A DNA stretch of 64,000 bases, from assembly GCA_040756995.1 (NCBI GenBank), contig JBFLYK010000033.1, forward strand, positions 23,209 to 87,208, read 5' to 3'. The translations under genes were made by a program, and so were the position numbers. The stretch comes from BP-133 sp040756995. GTDB lineage: Bacteria > Actinomycetota > Acidimicrobiia > IMCC26256 > BP-133. Below the pieces are notes generated by a model. The model saw nothing but the letters and a program-made list of their open reading frames with translations, searched no databases and was not told the DNA's origin. This document shows, one piece after another, positions 25,429-35,141 of this stretch; the stretch's first letter is position 1; each line of letters begins with the position of its first letter.

Positions 25429-26883
25429 GTGTCTGCGGATGAGTTCGTCGAGGTTGGTCTTGTCATCGGTGGGGAGCGACTACTGACCGGCCGATGGGAC
25501 GAGCATCCGAACCCGGCTCGGGAAGTCGATGTCGTAGGCCGGTCACCCGTGGCCGGAGCTAAAGAGGTCGACCTGGCCGTGGAGGCGGCGGCCGGAGCCT
25601 TTCCCGCCTGGGCCGCGCTCGATCTGTCCGAACGGGCCGCCCTGCTCGCCGCCGCCGGTGACATGCTTCAGACCCGTAGCGCGGAATGGGAGGCCCTGCT
25701 CACTCGGGAGCATGGGCGGCCGCTCTATGAATCCCGTCTGGACATCCAGTTCGGCGGGGCCGTCCTCCGCTATTTCGGATCCGAGTGCTCCTACCCCGAG
25801 CCCCGCGTCTTCGAAGACGGGCAAGGTCGGCTCACCGTAGGGCACCGACCCATCGGTGTCTGCGCCGGGATCGTTCCCTGGAACTTCCCCGTCGGCCTTT
25901 CGATGCCCAAGGTCGGCGCCGCGCTGCTGGCGGGGAACACCATTGTGATCAAGTTGCCGGATTACTCTCCGCTCACGGCTGCGCTGGTTCTCGGCGAGGT
26001 TGCCGACCTGCTGCCGCCCGGGGTGCTGAACGTCGTCACGGGGCGGGGACCGGAGGTCGGTCAACTGCTCGCCGAGCACCCGACGGTCCGCAAAGTCGCC
26101 CTGACCGGCGGGACGCCAACCGGCCGGGCGGTCATGCGAGCCGCCAGCGAACAGCTGAAGCGCGTCACGCTCGAACTCGGAGGCAACGACGCCGCGATTG
26201 TCCTGCCTGACGCCCAGGTCGACCAGACACTGGGGGAAAAGCTGATGCTGGGCGCGTTCACCGCCAGCGGCCAGATCTGCTTCGCCATCAAACGCGTCTA
26301 CGCACCACGCCGCGTGTTCGCCGACGTCGTCGAAGCGATCGCGGCGGCGCTGGACGACTCCCTTCTCGGAGACGGACTCGAGCCGGGTGTGACTCTCGGT
26401 CCTGTCAACAACCGCCGCAGCCACGAGCGGCTCAACCGGCTCCGCGCCGGGTTGGACAAGATCGGAGCCAACACGCTGATTCGAGGCTCGGTGGTTCCGG
26501 GGACCGACCTCGACGCCGGCTACTTCCAGCGTCCGACCCTGGTCGTCGATCCACCCCGGGACGCCGAGATCGTGAAGGTCGAGCAGTTCGGCCCCATCCT
26601 GCCGATCCTGGCCTACGATGACGACGAGGACCCGATCGGTCTCGCCAACGACAGCGAGTTCGGCCTGTGTGCCTCGCTGTGGACGGCAGACGAAGGCGCG
26701 GCGTTCGACCTCGCGAGCCGGATCGAATCCGGAACGGTGTTCATCAACAGCCACGGCCCGTTCAGCCTCGACCTCTCGGCACCCTTCGGAGGGGTGAAGG
26801 CCAGCGGTCTGGGCCGCGAGTTCGGCGTCGAGGGCCTCTCCGAATACCTCGACGTTCAAACCGTGTCCAACCGCGGGCTATAG
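25429..26883 (+). CDS. Aldehyde dehydrogenase
   Basis: 484 aa NAD(P)-dependent aldehyde dehydrogenase. Catalytic Cys in FTASGQICFAIKR, general base Glu in TLELGGNDAAIV, and the cofactor loop near VALTGGTPTGRAV are all present; IVPWNFP is the conserved N-terminal motif. The start is GTG 25429 (VSADEFVEVG) with GAGAGGAGA just upstream; the longer frame to 25084 overlaps the NuoF-like gene. It probably oxidises the aldehyde made by the alcohol dehydrogenase at 14388 or released from ring cleavage. Confidence 0.92.
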   Translation: MSADEFVEVGLVIGGERLLTGRWDEHPNPAREVDVVGRSPVAGAKEVDLAVEAAAGAFPAWAALDLSERAALLAAAGDMLQTRSAEWEALLTREHGRPLYESRLDIQFGGAVLRYFGSECSYPEPRVFEDGQGRLTVGHRPIGVCAGIVPWNFPVGLSMPKVGAALLAGNTIVIKLPDYSPLTAALVLGEVADLLPPGVLNVVTGRGPEVGQLLAEHPTVRKVALTGGTPTGRAVMRAASEQLKRVTLELGGNDAAIVLPDAQVDQTLGEKLMLGAFTASGQICFAIKRVYAPRRVFADVVEAIAAALDDSLLGDGLEPGVTLGPVNNRRSHERLNRLRAGLDKIGANTLIRGSVVPGTDLDAGYFQRPTLVVDPPRDAEIVKVEQFGPILPILAYDDDEDPIGLANDSEFGLCASLWTADEGAAFDLASRIESGTVFINSHGPFSLDLSAPFGGVKASGLGREFGVEGLSEYLDVQTVSNRGL

Positions 26884-26888
26884 CTGCT

Positions 26889-27341
26889 GTGTCTCACGAA
26901 GAAGAGGGCAGCCCCATCGCGGGACCCAGCGGACTTCTCCAAGGCTGCACCGAACAGACCTTCCGGGTGCCCCTGGGTGATGTGGATGCCGCGCGGATCC
27001 ATTTCAGCAGTGTTTTCGACTACGCCGACCGAGCAAATGCAGAGCTGTTCCATCAGCTCGGCCTTCCGCTGACCGCTATGCTTCGGTGCGGCTTCGGGCT
27101 TCCCGTGGTCCAGGCGAACTCGTCCTACGTTCGGTCCTTCGGTTTGGATGACGTCATCCGCGTCACGTCACGGGTTGCCGAGGTCCGTGACCGCAGCATC
27201 ACCGTTGACCACCGGATCACTCGCCTGCAGGACGGCGCGGAGCTAGCGAACGTCACCATCGTCCACGTGTGCGTCGACGAAGACGGTCGACCAGCTCCCA
27301 TCGCCCGACTGTTCGAAGCACTCGCCTTGGTCGACGGCTAG
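26889..27341 (+). CDS. Hot-dog acyl-CoA thioesterase (4HBT/FcbC-like)
   Basis: 150 aa. VDAARIHFSSVFDYADRANAELF is the hot-dog helix signature of the 4-hydroxybenzoyl-CoA thioesterase group, with an Asp (VDAA) in the catalytic position. It would release a free acid from an acyl-CoA, resetting CoA when an intermediate stalls, as PaaI does in the phenylacetate pathway. GTG 26889 is 6 bases after the aldehyde dehydrogenase stop; no better start is seen. Confidence 0.82.
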   Translation: MSHEEEGSPIAGPSGLLQGCTEQTFRVPLGDVDAARIHFSSVFDYADRANAELFHQLGLPLTAMLRCGFGLPVVQANSSYVRSFGLDDVIRVTSRVAEVRDRSITVDHRITRLQDGAELANVTIVHVCVDEDGRPAPIARLFEALALVDG

Positions 27342-27388
27342 GCCTCTGAGCAGTCGTCGACCAGTACAGACTGGAGAGTCAACGGGCC

Positions 27389-28600
<1,212 letters not shown>

Positions 28601-29187
28601 GTCGACTGTTCTATAACCTGATCTACTTACTCGGCCGGTGTCTCCACGTTTTTTTAGGTGGTGACACCGACCAAGACACTGGTCGTGGAGGTCGGCACAT
28701 TCCATAGGCGGGACTTCGCTGGCAGCTTCTCCGCAATCTACAGGCGGGAACACGGCTCAGTGCTCCTTGAACACCCCGGGGCGGGCACGCCGGTCAGAAG
28801 GATCACAGTGCGACGACCCGCACATCGACGTCGAGCATGCGGACGCGGATCCGGCTCTACAAGCCTCTCCTCGATGAGCGGGCGGCACCAGCGGGTGCAG
28901 GCCACGCTCTTCCACCATCGAGCGGCGGTCGGCACGGTGGCGAGCGCCGATGGGCCGAGCGGGCGAGGGCGCTCGACCTGTCGCCGCTCGCGCCAGGAGG
29001 CCGCCGTACGCATCCTCCGGCCCGGGCTGGACTGGTTCGGGACCGACCCCCTGGCCGACGCCCGCCAGGGCTACGAGTCGGTCTACGCCGAAGGTCTCGT
29101 GACCGGACCGAAGCCGCGGTGGCCGACGCTGTCCACCACCGTACCCTGCTGGCCCTCGAGGCCCCCGATCCCGACCTTGCCCACTGG
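28601..29187. other. Eroded region, left flank of the IS element
   Basis: No intact gene. Fragments of plus-strand coding character occur: around 28984-29094 in one frame (RRSRQEAAVRILRPGLDWF) and from about 29095 in another (RTEAAVADAVHHRTLLALE). I do not recognise the encoded protein. Together they suggest a decayed gene with at least one frameshift near 29095. Confidence 0.5.
28637..28668. repeat. Inverted repeat with T-tract in the loop
   Basis: GGTGTC-T-CCAC and GTGG-T-GACACC form a 10-bp stem with one mismatch around a loop holding seven T residues. It lies 37 bases after the acyl-CoA dehydrogenase stop. It might be a terminator of the plus-strand operon or a protein-binding site. Confidence 0.55.
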
Positions 29188-29293
29188 TGTCGCCGGCCAG
29201 CGGCATGGGACCGTCTGAGGGCCGGTTTGGCCAGTGGCATGGGACCACGCCTTGGCCAGTCGTGGGACCGTCTGTTTGGCCAGTGATGGGACC
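29188..29293 (+). repeat. Left-end repeats of the IS (transposase-binding type)
   Basis: Four copies of a motif like TTGGCCAGTGNATGGGACC occur at about 29193-29212, 29227-29245, 29252-29269 and 29276-29293; the last three are spaced 24-25 bases. IS21-family ends carry such multiple binding sites. Confidence 0.85.
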
Positions 29294-29388
29294 ACCTCTT
29301 TGTTCGTAGTGGACCGCCCGGGGTCCACCTGCGCCGGTCGGTTGGCCGGTGCACTCGTCGCCATCGGTCAGCTGATCGAGGAGCGACG

Positions 29389-30960
29389 ATGGCCTTCCGG
29401 GAGGTGCGTGTGTTCCAGGTTCGTGAAGTGCTGCGGGTGTGGCTCGGGAAGCAGGGGTTCCGGTCGATCGAGCGGGTGGTGGGGATCGACCGCAAGGCGA
29501 TCCGCCGCTACGTGGAAGCGGCGACCGAGTTGGGCCTGGACCGAGACGGCGGCGAGGACCAGCTGACCGATCTGTTCATGGCCCAGGTGGTGGAGCGAGT
29601 CCGGCCTCACCGGGTCGATGGTCACGGGGAGTCCTGGCGGCTCCTCGAGGATCATGCCGATCAGATCCGGTCCTGGTTGGAAGACGATGAGCTGACGGTC
29701 ACGAAGGTCGGGACACTGCTGGCCCGCCAGGGGCTGGTGGTGCCGGGCCGGACCCTGCGGCGCTTCGCCGCCGAGTTGTGCGGTCCTCGCCGGGGCCGGG
29801 CGACGACGGTCCGGGTGGCCGAGGGCGAACCGGGCCACGAACTGCAGATCGACTTCGGCCGCATGGGCCTGCTGTTCGACCCCGAGACCGGCCGGCGGCG
29901 GGTGGTCCACGCCTTGATCTTCACCGCCTGCTTCTCCAGGCATTGCTTTGTGTGGCTGACCTTCTCGCAGACCACGGCGGCGGTGATCGACGGTTGCGAG
30001 GCGGCCTGGCGGTTCTTCGGCGGGGTGTTCCGGGTCGTCATCCCCGACAACCTCTCGGCCGTGATCGACAAGGCCAATCCCCTGGACCCGAGGTTAAACC
30101 AGGCTTTTATCGAGTACGCCCAGGACCGTGGTTTCCTGATCGACGCGGCGAGGGTTCGCCATCCCCAGGACAAGCCCCGTGTCGAGCGGATGGTGAACTA
30201 CGTGCGCCGGTCGTTCTTCGCCGGGGAGACGTTCGTTGATCTGGCCGAAGCCCAGCGCCGGGCCGAAGGAGTGGTGCTGTTCGACGGCCGGGTTGCGGAT
30301 CCACGGCACCACGGCCTGCCGGCCGGTGGAGCACTTCGCGCTCGAGGAACTGCCTCGGCTCCTGCCCGCGCCGGGCGAGCGTTATGACCTGCCGATCTAC
30401 GCCACGGCCAAGGTCCACCGGGACCATCACATCGAGGTGGCCAAGGCGCTCTACTCCATCCCTGGCGGGCTGATCGGCCAGCGAGTCGACGTGAGGGCCG
30501 ACCGCCAACAGGTCAAGATCTTCCACCGCGGGGTGCTGGTCAAGACCCATCCCCGGCAGCCACCGGGCGGGCGTTCCACCGATCCCGACGACCTCCCGGC
30601 CCACAAGACCGTCTACGCCATGCGGGACCTCGACCGGCTCGTCGCCATGGCCGCCGCCCAGGGCCCGGCCACCGGCGCCTATGCCACTGTCCTGCTCGAC
30701 AACCCGTTGCCCTGGACCAAGATGCGCCAGGTCTACGCCCTCTTGGGCTGGCCAAGAAGTGGGGCCCCGACAGGGTCGATGCCGCCTGCGCCCGGGCCGC
30801 GGAGGTCGAGGCGTTCAACATCGGGCTCATCGGCCGGATGCTCGAACGAGGCGCCGAGAACGGCCCGCCGGAGATCGCCCGCCAGCAGAGTCTGCTGCCC
30901 GGCCGGTTCGCCCGCCCGGCGTCGGACTTCGCCACCAAGCGGAAGGAGGCCTCGGCATGA
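29389..30960 (+). pseudogene. istA: IS21 transposase IstA, two compensating frameshifts
   Basis: DDE-type transposase with N-terminal HTH (FRSIERVVGIDRKAIRRYVE) and catalytic-core segments ELQIDFGRMG, VIPDNLSAV and DKPRVERMVNYV. Reading starts in one frame (ATG 29389, GAGGAG upstream), shifts near 30268 (GCCGAAGGAG for expected GCCGAGGAG, one extra base), runs 159 codons in the second frame, then returns to the first near 30747 (GGGCTGG, one base missing) and ends at TGA 30958-30960. The unshifted frame stops at 30385-30387. Both shifts are 1 base and opposite in sign; no slippery heptamer is seen. Confidence 0.85.
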
Positions 30961-31759
30961 CCGCGCCCGCTCCCACGGTCAGCAACGAGCTCAAGACGGT
31001 GCTGCGCGCGGTCAAGCTCGGCCGCTGCCTCGACACCCTGCCCGAACGCCTTGCCCTCGCCCGGGCCCGGGAGATGAGCCACGCCGAGTTCCTCGAGCTG
31101 GTCCTCTCCGACGAGGTCACCCGCCGGGAAACGACGTCGGCCGCCTTGCGGGCCAAGGCCGCCGGGCTCGACCCGACGATGTGCCTGGAGAACTGGGACG
31201 AGACCACCAAGGTCAACTTCGACCACGCCGTCTGGGACGAACTCTGCTCCCTGCGCTTCGTCGACGCCGGCCACAACGTGCTCATCCTCGGCCCGGTCGG
31301 GTCGGCAAGACGTTCATGGCTTCGGCATTGGGTCACGCCGCCAGCCGCCGGCGCTACACCGTCAGCTTCCAACGCACCGACGTCCTGCTCAAGCGGCTCC
31401 GGGCATCCCGGCTCGACAACAGTCACGACACCGAACTCCGCAAGCTCATCCGGGTCGACCTGCTCATCCTGGACGACTTCGTTCTCCAACCCCTCGACCC
31501 GCTCGACACCGCCGACATCTACGAGCTCATCGTCGAGCGCCACCGAGCGGCATCGACCATCGTCACGTCCAACCGGGAACCGATCGAATGGATCGGCCAG
31601 ATGGCCGACGCCCTCCTGGCGCAGAGCGCCATCGACCGGCTCCAGTCCGCCGCCTACGAACTCATCCTCGACGGCGAGAGCTACCGGAAACGACAAAAAC
31701 CCGGCCTCGACGTCGGCGGCACCACCCCCAGAACCCGACGCCGACGACCACGCCCTTGA
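30957..31759 (+). pseudogene. istB: IS21 helper ATPase IstB, frameshifted in Walker A
   Basis: DnaC-like AAA+ helper of IS21 transposition. ATG 30957 overlaps the istA stop (ATGA). The first 114 residues end at ILGPVG; a missing G near 31300 (GGTCGGGTCGGC) breaks the Walker A motif, and the correct continuation VGKTFMASALG, then LLILDDF (Walker B), lies in the next frame to TGA 31757-31759. Length and motifs otherwise match IstB. Confidence 0.86.
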
Positions 31760-31816
31760 CCCCAGCCGCCGAGGCCGTCATCATCACCCCGCCGACGCAG
31801 GAGACCCCGGGCAAGT

Positions 31817-31866
31817 GGTCCCATCACACTGGCCAACAGGCGGTCCCATCATGCTGGCCAACGACA
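31817..31866 (-). repeat. Right-end repeats of the IS
   Basis: Two inverted copies of the same motif (GGTCCCATCACACTGGCCAA at 31817-31836 and a second at 31842-31861) are spaced 25 bases, in the opposite orientation to the left-end set. Confidence 0.85.
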
Positions 31867-31871
31867 ACTGG

Positions 31872-32117
31872 GCCGCCTGTCAAGGCCTGGCCTCACCCGC
31901 CGATGAGGTTGTCTACCGCGACCGGATGCTCGCCTGCGACCTGGCCGGCAACCCCGCCGTGTAGAGCCCTCGTGGACGAACTGGTCGCCGCGGCCGGAGC
32001 GCTGGAGCCGTACGACCACTCCATGCCGATACGCGCCCTCTACGAACGCCTCAGCTACCGCCGTCGCCACCGGATAGGGCGAGCGAAACCGTTCGCCAGC
32101 GACAATCAAGCGGTCGT
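31872..32117. other. Short gene-free stretch right of the IS
   Basis: Holds the tail of the split gene (to about 32090) and then runs into the 3' end of the rhomboid gene. I see no promoter or RNA here. Confidence 0.5.
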
Positions 32118-32912
32118 TCAGTGCGCCAGAGGGTCCAGGACAACCCGTCGGGGCGGCCGTAGCCGGTCCCGGAGCGGCAGGGCGACCAGCATCCCGAAGA
32201 CGAAGCCGCCGACGTGGGCGGCCCACGCCACGCCGGAGTTGGGGCTGATCAGGAACTGGGAGAAGAACCAGAAGCCGAGGACCCACTTGGCCGGGAGCTC
32301 GGCGAGCATCCCGAAGAGGAAGATCGGGACCACGGTGAGGATGGGGACGTTGGGGAAGAGGACCAGGTAGGCACCCATGACAGCCGCAATGGCCCCCGAG
32401 GCGCCGACGACGGGGACCGTGCTGTCGGGCGCCACCGCCACGTGGGCCAGCGTCGCCGCCAACCCGCCAGCCAGGTAGAAGAGCAGGTAGCCCAGGGGCC
32501 GCATCCGGTCCTCGATGTTGTTGCCGAACACCCACAGGAAGAGCATGTTGCCGAAGAGGTGCAACAGGCCGCCGTGGAGGAACATCGAGAACAGGACGGC
32601 GAGGTAGACGTTCTTGCGGGGAGCGAAGTCGCGTCCCACCGGCTGGTCGAGGCAGGCCGTGGTGTCACCGTAGTTGAAGGTGCGGACCACCTCGGGCACG
32701 GTCAGGGGCCGTCCCTGGGTCAGCTCGCAGGGCACGGCGGCGTTGCGCAGCGTCCAGGTGATCTCCTCGACCGGCTCGCCGGCCGTGCTGCCCATGAGGA
32801 CCTGCTGCCCGCTGGGTTGGACGAAGAAGAAGATCCAGATGCACGCCGCGATGAGCAGCGCGGTGACGAAGGCGAAGCGGGATGTCGGGTTGCGGTCCTT
32901 CAGCGGAATCAC
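32118..32912 (-). CDS. Rhomboid-family intramembrane serine protease
   Basis: 264 aa, about six membrane helices. The nucleophile is in GASGAIAAVMG and the partner histidine in WAAHVGGFVFG; HGGLLHLFGNMLFLWVFGNN is the conserved helix 2 region of bacterial rhomboids. A 70-residue extracytoplasmic loop follows helix 1 (QQVLMG to DFAPRK). The start GTG 32912 (VIPLKDRNPTSR) has GGAGGAGG upstream; the open extension to 33098 crosses the hsp20 promoter. Substrate not predictable. Confidence 0.9.
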   Translation of the reverse strand: MIPLKDRNPTSRFAFVTALLIAACIWIFFFVQPSGQQVLMGSTAGEPVEEITWTLRNAAVPCELTQGRPLTVPEVVRTFNYGDTTACLDQPVGRDFAPRKNVYLAVLFSMFLHGGLLHLFGNMLFLWVFGNNIEDRMRPLGYLLFYLAGGLAATLAHVAVAPDSTVPVVGASGAIAAVMGAYLVLFPNVPILTVVPIFLFGMLAELPAKWVLGFWFFSQFLISPNSGVAWAAHVGGFVFGMLVALPLRDRLRPPRRVVLDPLAH

Positions 32913-33026
32913 GGTCGGCGCGCCTCCTCCGCCTCGCTCACCGATCCAGCATGCGGGGATGCGATGGCACCTGTATCCCGCGAACGCGTAGTTCGCCGGC
33001 GCCTGCCGAAGGAGGCGACGGACTTT

Positions 33027-33048
33027 ACGCGATCGCGGGATGCGCCTG
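33027..33048 (+). promoter_or_regulatory. Stress-island motif copy 1, upstream of hsp20
   Basis: ACGCGATCGCGGGATGCGCC, with TG following, lies 48 bases before the hsp20 start. It matches the 40697-40718 copy at 20 of 22 positions. The core ATCnCGnGAT is a dyad. Confidence 0.65.
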
Positions 33049-33096
33049 CGCCTTCCGGAAGCCAGGCTCGGGTCAGGACGACCAGAGGAGGGCGCC

Positions 33097-33540
33097 ATGT
33101 TGATGCGCTTCGACCCGTTCCGCGACTTCGACCGCGTGGCTCAGATGCTCACGCCCGGCGCCACCGGCGTCCGGCCGTTGACCATGCCGATGGATGCCTA
33201 CCGCGAAGGTGACTGCTACATCGTCCACTTCGACCTGCCAGGGGTCGACCCCCAGTCGATCGATCTGACCGTGGAGAAGAACGTGCTCACGGTGCGGGCG
33301 GAGCGGTCGTTCGCCGAGAAGGACGGCCGGGAAATGCTCGTTTCCGAGCGTCCCCAGGGCACGTTCACCCGCCAGCTGTTCCTGGGGGATGGCCTTGACG
33401 CCGATCGCGTCCAGGCCACCTACCACGACGGCGTGCTGACCCTCATGATCCCGGTGGCCGAGCAGGCGAAGCCCCGCAGGGTCATGGTGACGAGCGGCAA
33501 TGGAGAGCGCCAGCCGATCGAGGCGAGCGCGTCCCAATGA
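33097..33540 (+). CDS. Small heat-shock protein, Hsp20 family
   Basis: 147 aa cytosolic holdase chaperone. Alpha-crystallin domain from about residue 30 (PMDAYREGDCYIVHFDLPGV) to the end of GVLTLMIPV, the conserved I-x-I/V-like C-terminal motif following. ATG 33097 has AGAGGAGGG upstream. It starts a plus-strand run of small stress genes, overlapping DUF2267 by 4 bases, and carries the shared motif 48 bases upstream. Confidence 0.93.
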   Translation: MLMRFDPFRDFDRVAQMLTPGATGVRPLTMPMDAYREGDCYIVHFDLPGVDPQSIDLTVEKNVLTVRAERSFAEKDGREMLVSERPQGTFTRQLFLGDGLDADRVQATYHDGVLTLMIPVAEQAKPRRVMVTSGNGERQPIEASASQ

Positions 33541-33971
33541 CCAGGAGCACCTTGTTTGCTCCCACCATCGACAAGACGAATCAGGTCCTCAAGGAGATCG
33601 AGAAAGCCTACGGGTGGCCCGCGGCGCGTCGGTCGCAGTCATATCTGGCGCTGAAGGCCGTCCTGCACGCGCTGCGTGACCGGCTCACCGTGCAGGAAGC
33701 CAGTGATCTGGCGGCGCAGCTCCCCATGCTCGTGCGGGGCATCTATTACGAGGGGTGGGACCCGATCCGGGTGCCGGTCAAGATGGACCGGGAGGAGTTT
33801 CTCGAGCGGATCCGGCGCGAATTCACCTACGAGGTCGAAGGGGGGCCGGAGTTGCTGGTACAGCGGGTGGTCCAGGCCATCCGCCGCTTCGTCACCGACG
33901 GTGAGTGGGACGACGTCCGTGCAGGACTCCCCGAGGACCTTCGCGATCTCCTGGGGTCGTCGCCCCGATGA
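33537..33971 (+). CDS. DUF2267 protein
   Basis: 144 aa. IEKAYGWPAARRSQSYLALKAVLHALRDRL and the second half VQRVVQAIRRFVTDGEWDDVRAGLPEDLR match the two-repeat helical DUF2267 family, common in actinobacterial stress and DosR-like gene sets. Function unknown. ATGA overlaps join it to hsp20 and to the membrane gene after it. Confidence 0.85.
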   Translation: MTRSTLFAPTIDKTNQVLKEIEKAYGWPAARRSQSYLALKAVLHALRDRLTVQEASDLAAQLPMLVRGIYYEGWDPIRVPVKMDREEFLERIRREFTYEVEGGPELLVQRVVQAIRRFVTDGEWDDVRAGLPEDLRDLLGSSPR

Positions 33972-34288
33972 CCACGACGATGCATCGCGCTGAGGCGGCG
34001 CAACGCCGGGCCGCCCTCCGCATGGCCGCCGCCGGCGCCTTCCTCGGCCTGGCCGCCACCGGCGGCGGCCTGATCCTGGCCTGGGTGGTCCCCGTGATCT
34101 CGACGGTCGTCCTGCTCGGCTACGGCATGATCCTCGGAGGGATCTTCGGCGCCCTGGTCGGAGCACCGAGCCCGGGTGGAGGCATCCCCGGAGCTGCGCG
34201 ATCTGCAGCGAGCGGTGGAATCGTGACCCGCCGCTTCCGGTGCCCCAACCCCATGACGAGGAGGCATAGGTGGATCCCCAACTCGTGA
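33968..34288 (+). CDS. Small membrane protein, possible C-terminal frameshift
   Basis: Open frame of 106 aa with one or two hydrophobic helices (AGAFLGLAATGGGLILAWV and STVVLLGYGMILGGIFGALVG). After about residue 65 the frame becomes low quality (GAPSPGGGIPGAARSAASGG) and overlaps the next start by 19 bases. One base shift near 34161 gives a plausible ending EHRARVEASPELRDLQRAVES, stopping at 34224-34226. Either the C-terminus is real or a frameshift occurred. No family recognised. Confidence 0.6.
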   Translation: MTTTMHRAEAAQRRAALRMAAAGAFLGLAATGGGLILAWVVPVISTVVLLGYGMILGGIFGALVGAPSPGGGIPGAARSAASGGIVTRRFRCPNPMTRRHRWIPNS

Positions 34289-34593
34289 CCCTGGCCGTCG
34301 ACGCCCCGGACCGCTCCGCGGTCGGACCCCCGGTGTACGCCAACGTCGCTCACGTGTCGTCCACGCCGTACGACTTCCGCCTCACGTTCTCGCTCCTGTC
34401 GACCTCGCAGGACGGGAGGGCCCGGCTGGTGGCGGAACCGCCGCGGGCGATCGCCGAAGTGGTGTTCCCGGCGGGGGCGGTGGACTCGCTCGTCGAGCTC
34501 CTCCGGGAGGAGCTCGACCGCTTCGTCGACGAGTTCGGCCCGCCCCGGCCCAGTGTGCAGCGGGCCGACGGCAACGACGCCGGCAACCGCTGA
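34270..34593 (+). CDS. DUF3467 protein
   Basis: 107 aa. YANVAHVSSTPYDFRLTFSLL and LVAEPPRAIAEVVFPAGAVDSL fit DUF3467, a short beta-rich family. The start is GTG 34270 with GAGGAGG about 6 bases upstream. It sits between the membrane protein and the universal stress protein in the plus-strand run. Function unknown. Confidence 0.75.
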   Translation: MDPQLVTLAVDAPDRSAVGPPVYANVAHVSSTPYDFRLTFSLLSTSQDGRARLVAEPPRAIAEVVFPAGAVDSLVELLREELDRFVDEFGPPRPSVQRADGNDAGNR

Positions 34594-34609
34594 GGGGACG
34601 CGACCGTCG

Positions 34610-35140
34610 ATGACGCCAAAGCAGCCCGGTGGACCGGTCATCGTCGGCTACGACGGGTCACCGGCTTCCGAGTGCGCGCTGACGGACGCCGCACCGATCC
34701 TCGCCATCCGCCGGGCACTGGTCGTGGTGGTCTGGGAGGCGGGGGCAGCCTTCGAGCTCGTGGCGATCCCCCCGGACCTCGTCCCCGCCCCCATCGACAT
34801 CCGCGCCGCCCTGCAACTGGAGGACAAGCTCTACGAGGCGGCGCGCCGCCTGGCCGAGCACGGCGCGGGCCTCGCCCGGTGCGCCGGCCTCGAGGCGGAG
34901 GCCCTGGCTGTCGCCGACGAGGTCACCCCGGCCGCCACCCTCGTCCGCCTGGCCCGGGAGCGGGACGCGCCCGCCGTCGTGGTCGGCACCCGGGGGCACC
35001 GTGGCCTCACCCATGCGCTACTCGGCAGCACCGCCGAAGAGGTCATGCGCCAGGCCCCCTGCCCGGTGGTGGTCCGCGGCCCGGGGGGCACCGGACACCG
35101 CCGCACCAGCGCGGCGCCGGCCAGTCAGGAGGAGAGGTGA
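34610..35140 (+). CDS. Universal stress protein, UspA family
   Basis: 176 aa. IVGYDGSPASECAL at the N-terminus and GTRGHRGLTHALLGSTAEEV, the ATP-binding G-2x-G-9x-G(S/T) motif, place it in the ATP-binding type. Last gene of the hsp20 run; it converges with glgX, with the two stops one base apart (35140 and 35142). Confidence 0.9.
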   Translation: MTPKQPGGPVIVGYDGSPASECALTDAAPILAIRRALVVVVWEAGAAFELVAIPPDLVPAPIDIRAALQLEDKLYEAARRLAEHGAGLARCAGLEAEALAVADEVTPAATLVRLARERDAPAVVVGTRGHRGLTHALLGSTAEEVMRQAPCPVVVRGPGGTGHRRTSAAPASQEER

Positions 35141-35141
35141 A

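Larger units (their letters stand above)
29188..31866 (+). mobile_element. IS21-family insertion sequence, degraded
   Basis: 2679 bp with istA and istB in the family's order. Terminal inverted repeats match at about 20 of 25 positions (left starts TGTCGCCGGCCAGC at 29188; right ends in the complement of TGTCGTTGGCCAGC at 31866). A 5-bp target duplication ACTGG flanks it (29183-29187 and 31867-31871). Several subterminal transposase-site repeats are present at both ends. All three protein-coding segments carry 1-base frameshifts, so the copy is probably inactive. Confidence 0.88.
28984..31963 (+). pseudogene. Unrecognised gene split by the IS21-family insertion and frameshifts
   Basis: Removing 29188-31866 and one ACTGG copy joins DPDLAHW (ending 29187) directly to AACQGLASPADEVVYRDRMLACDLAGNPAV in the same reading frame, ending at TAG 31961-31963. 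A further frame after a 1-base shift reads RALVDELVAAAGALEPYDHS up to about 32090. The gene thus carried frameshifts near 29095 and 31962 in addition to the insertion. The helical, charged character faintly resembles MutS-like N-terminal regions, but I would not name it. Confidence 0.5.

Noticed and set aside
29389..30960. Programmed frameshifting in istA
   Set aside because: The two shifts are of opposite sign and mid-protein, with no slippery heptamer, so mutation is simpler.
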